Below, piece by piece: positions 61,601 to 64,000 of a stretch of DNA of 64,000 nt. Each line of letters opens with the position of its first letter. The first letter of the stretch is position 1. Origin of the DNA: Megamerina dolium (taxonomy: Eukaryota; Arthropoda; Insecta; Diptera; Megamerinidae). The notes under the pieces were generated by a model that saw nothing but the letters and a program-made list of their open reading frames with translations, was not told the origin of the DNA and ran no database searches. A program made the position numbers and the translations under genes. The stretch lies in contig OY978529.1 of assembly GCA_963854835.1 (NCBI GenBank), positions 37,506,055 to 37,570,054 of the forward strand, in the 5' to 3' direction.

Positions 61601-63095
61601 AAAAATGGCTAATTTGATTTTAAGGACCATCCTAATATGGCTCGAAACCAAAATAATTGAAGTTTTTTCTAAAAGATTTAACTTTCGGCAATAAGTGGGT
61701 ACTTTTTCGAAAATATAGACTGTCATCAAGTTATCCTTATGATGAAATTATGAACAAGTTTTGTCAAATGAGAAATTAAGCAGGAATTCATTTTCATTTA
61801 CGAAGACTCCCAAAAAGTACTAATATTCTATTCTAATATCATATGTTGTTTTCTTACAATATTATTATTATTTTTTTTTTTATTATTTATTTATACTATA
61901 CTCTATCACCCACCATTTTGTAGTTATAGCTTTTGTATGCAAGTGAGATACCATTAAATTGCTGCATTTATATGCAACGTTGCACACACAGAACATACGA
62001 GTATATAGCATTTTTTAAATTATTTCTACACCAGCATACATAAGACTTGTATTCTTTTTATTCTATTATTTATTGTTATTTTTTTGTATTATTATTATCT
62101 TATTGCGTACGTGTTTTTATTCATGCACACATTGAACAAAAACCAAGTATTTAGAAAGAGACCAAAAAAAAAAACAAACAAACAAAAAAAACAATAACAT
62201 TTCAAAGGAACCATGATGCTGCTCATCATACAAGTATGCATGTAGTATATGTTATTGTTCTTCTGCTGGGCAATTGTTCTTGTTGTGGTCGCTTATGTTG
62301 TTATATTCGGTTTTTACTTGTTATTGTTATTATTATTTTTATTTTCATTTTCATTGTTATTATTTCATTGTTTATTTTTGTTTTTTTTTTTGCAACGGTT
62401 ATTTCAGTCGGTTTACTTCCAGCATACGTTGTCGTAGCAAGCGTAGCAATTGCTGCATATGTGTTTACTTAAAAGAATTCTAAAATAAAATGTATATACC
62501 TACTCGTAAAGACAAACAACAACGACTCGTACTTTAATAATAATAACAAAAACCAACAATTAACTGAAAATATTTTCATCATTTCTTTATTTTCCATTTT
62601 TTGCTTTGAAAGCAATGAAAATATTCAGTTTTTATTATTTAGTAGTTTTTATGTATTTCTTCCTTTTCGCTTTTTTTTATATTGTTTTATTTTAAAAAAT
62701 TTGTATTTATTTTCATCTTCATTTGTTCGTTACACAATATTTGTTTATATGATTTTCCTTATCATTCTGCTGTCTCTTCATGACTCAGAAGTGCGAGCAC
62801 TCAATGCAGTAGCAGTATTTAGTGGCACTCAGGGAAAGTAAGGAGTTAATGGATTACATAATGCCAAAAAAGGTTTTAGAGAAACTATTACACCAATCTC
62901 AGATTAATGTATTTAAGCTCAAGTATAAAATCATGACTAGGTTTTTTTTCCCCTCAGCACCATATATTAGTGAAGTGATAAGTGAACTGAATATCGCTGA
63001 ATTTTCGGCAAAGGTACAGATCATATGTTAAGTTGTCGAGAAAAATATCTCATGCAAGAAGTATGCTTTTATTTTTATTGGCAGCAAACATCGAA
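61601..63095. other. Gene-free spacer
   Basis: AT-rich, with long T-rich low-complexity stretches (61860-61900, 62330-62395). Overlapping hydrophobic open frames at 62236-62483 come from TTA/TTG-rich DNA. No gene recognised. Confidence 0.4.
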
Positions 63096-63099
63096 TAAG

Positions 63100-63196
63100 A
63101 TAGGTTCGGTTTGGTTATTGTGGGTGCCCTCGGAGAGGACACACTTTAGCCAGAAACATCCTTTCCAGTACCACCGAGCTTCTCTTACACTACTAT
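63100..63196 (-). mobile_element. tRNA-derived SINE, copy 6, 3' part (split by a LINE)
   Basis: The + strand reads gtgggtgccctcggagagga, then the cacactttagccagaaac and ccaccgagcttctcttac blocks, matching the tail half of copy 1. It ends at cactactat (63188-63196), where the LINE begins. Sequence resumes after the LINE at 63948. Read on the minus strand its tail is cccacaataaccaaaccgaa. Confidence 0.75.
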
Positions 63197-63947
63197 AGGT
63201 TAGGTTAGGTTATGGTTAGGCCAAATAATTGGCCCATCGTGGAGTTAATGCAATAGCGAGTAGAGTGTTTTTGACGGTGTGGTTCTTATAGCATCTGTCG
63301 TCAACACCGCAGACGTCCTTTAAACCTTGTCTATTAGCCGTCTGTGTACCTCCGTAAAAAAGAATTGGTCTGACAACCGCAGAGTATAGCCATGATACGA
63401 TTGTAGGACTCATCCCCCATCTTTTACCTATGGCTTTCTTACAGGAATAGAGTGCTTCTATTGCTATACAAACCCTTTCCTCCGTGTTTGGTTTCCAACT
63501 TAGTTTCTTATCTAAATAGGTAAATAGATATTTTATGATTTCTAGCAAAGAGGACTAGCTCAGTTTTGGCAGGGTTGATGGCCAGACCAGACTTTGAAGC
63601 CCATTTGGACAAGATTGATAAGGCATGGTTCATCACTTCGGTGATTTAAATATTTTCCCGATGCCACAAGTGCCACGTCATCTGCATAAGCCACCGCTTT
63701 GCATCACGTGGCCTGTAAAGATATGAGAACTTCATTGATGGTTAATTTTCACAAAAGAGGCGACAGCATACCCCCTTGAGGTGTGCCCTTAATCGCAAAT
63801 CTACTAATGCATGAGGTACCCAATTTTGATTTTATCACTCTTTGCTTTAGCAACAGACTAATGAATCTAATAATATGTTCATCTACCTTAAGCATAGCAA
63901 GAGAGTTATCGACTCCTTCTGCGTTTATGTTATTGAAGGTCCCCTTC
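63197..63947 (-). mobile_element. 5'-truncated LINE nested in SINE copy 6
   Basis: Lies between two exact copies of cactactat (63188-63196 and 63948-63956), a 9-bp target-site duplication (ttNcactactat over 12 bases with one mismatch). On the minus strand the 3' end is ggcctaaccataacctaacc, continuing as aacct units. About 750 bp remain, holding a reverse transcriptase fragment. Confidence 0.85.
63216..63945 (-). pseudogene. Reverse transcriptase fragment, I/Jockey-type group
   Basis: Minus-strand pieces in shifting frames follow the order of a LINE polymerase: GTFNNINAEGVDNSLAML (63940-63885), then FAIKGTPQGGMLSPLL (63800-63750), then AVAYADDVALVASGKYL with the catalytic YADD intact (63700-63650). 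Next are GLAINPAKTELVLF (63595-63550) and LYSCKKAIGKRWGMSP (about 63450-63405), then SAVVRPILFYGG (about 63375-63340). At least three frameshifts or stops separate them. The fingers and endonuclease are absent. The GTPQGGMLSPLL and CKKAIGKRWG motifs fit the Jockey/I/LOA group; finer placement is not attempted. Confidence 0.85.
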
Positions 63948-64000
63948 CACTACTATTGTGGGTATTAAATTTGGTCATTTTTAGAAGGGTCCTATTTATA
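63948..64000 (-). mobile_element. tRNA-derived SINE, copy 6, continuation (runs off the window)
   Basis: After the second cactactat the + strand reads attgtgggtattaaatttgg and continues with agaagggtcctatttata. This matches the body of copy 3 (about 24447-24497) directly after the point where 63196 stops. The tRNA-like head should lie beyond the window edge. Confidence 0.7.

Noticed and set aside
62236..62483. Three overlapping hydrophobic open frames (possible membrane peptide)
   Set aside because: All three frames are open because the DNA is TTA/TTG/TTT-rich; no start context or conservation signal.

Overview
The window is AT-rich, gene-poor eukaryotic DNA from a higher fly. Short introns, dense CA/GTT/TAA microsatellites, many decayed mariner copies and a repeat with a GTCY core all point to Diptera (Brachycera). 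A tephritid-like fruit fly is my best guess, but that is inference. No bacterial or viral genes, rRNA genes, CRISPR arrays or functional tRNA genes are visible.

Only one host gene can be supported: a six-exon HACD3-type very-long-chain 3-hydroxyacyl-CoA dehydratase at 3098-4821 (+), with an N-terminal CS/p23-like domain and a C-terminal PTPLA dehydratase domain. All splice junctions agree in phase, and the catalytic Tyr/Glu pair is present. Its probable polyadenylation signals lie at 5269-5348. The remaining ~58 kb is intergenic or intronic sequence built mainly from repeats.

Repeat layout. (1) Decayed DD34D mariner/IS630-type transposases lie at about 9440-10115 (+), 13500-13930 (-), 16390-17175 (+), 26925-27890 (+), 29440-29700 (-) and 37110-37410 (+). 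(2) Three non-LTR retrotransposon fragments with reverse transcriptase lie at 21413-22770 (-), 51410-52820 (+) and 63197-63947 (-). Each of the first two is essentially one reading frame broken by a single stop codon. (3) A tRNA-derived SINE family has six copies: 11776-12152, 20921-21018, 24376-24739, 39794-40040, 57971-58290, and one split by the LINE at the right edge. (4) A mini-me-like family with internal ~150-bp tandem units lies at 23821-25805, 38524-40150, 42115-43440, 54040-54600 and 60540-61250. It includes a regular 153-bp x 7 array. (5) A long-inverted-repeat (foldback) element at 31563-32940 carries a GC-rich 94-bp tandem core. (6) Small MITE-like elements, hairpins, other degenerate tandem arrays and microsatellites fill much of the rest.

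The strongest structural observations are: a LINE whose 5' end is a perfect 48-bp snap-back copy of itself, enclosed by a 13-14-bp target-site duplication; SINE copies whose tRNA-like heads keep A and B boxes, one of them precisely dated inside a mini-me-like element by a 14-bp duplication; a LINE nested in a SINE copy, both with AACCT-type 3' tails; and an iterated TTTCGACATTATTG motif field. Whether any of these families is new needs a repeat-database search, which I could not run.
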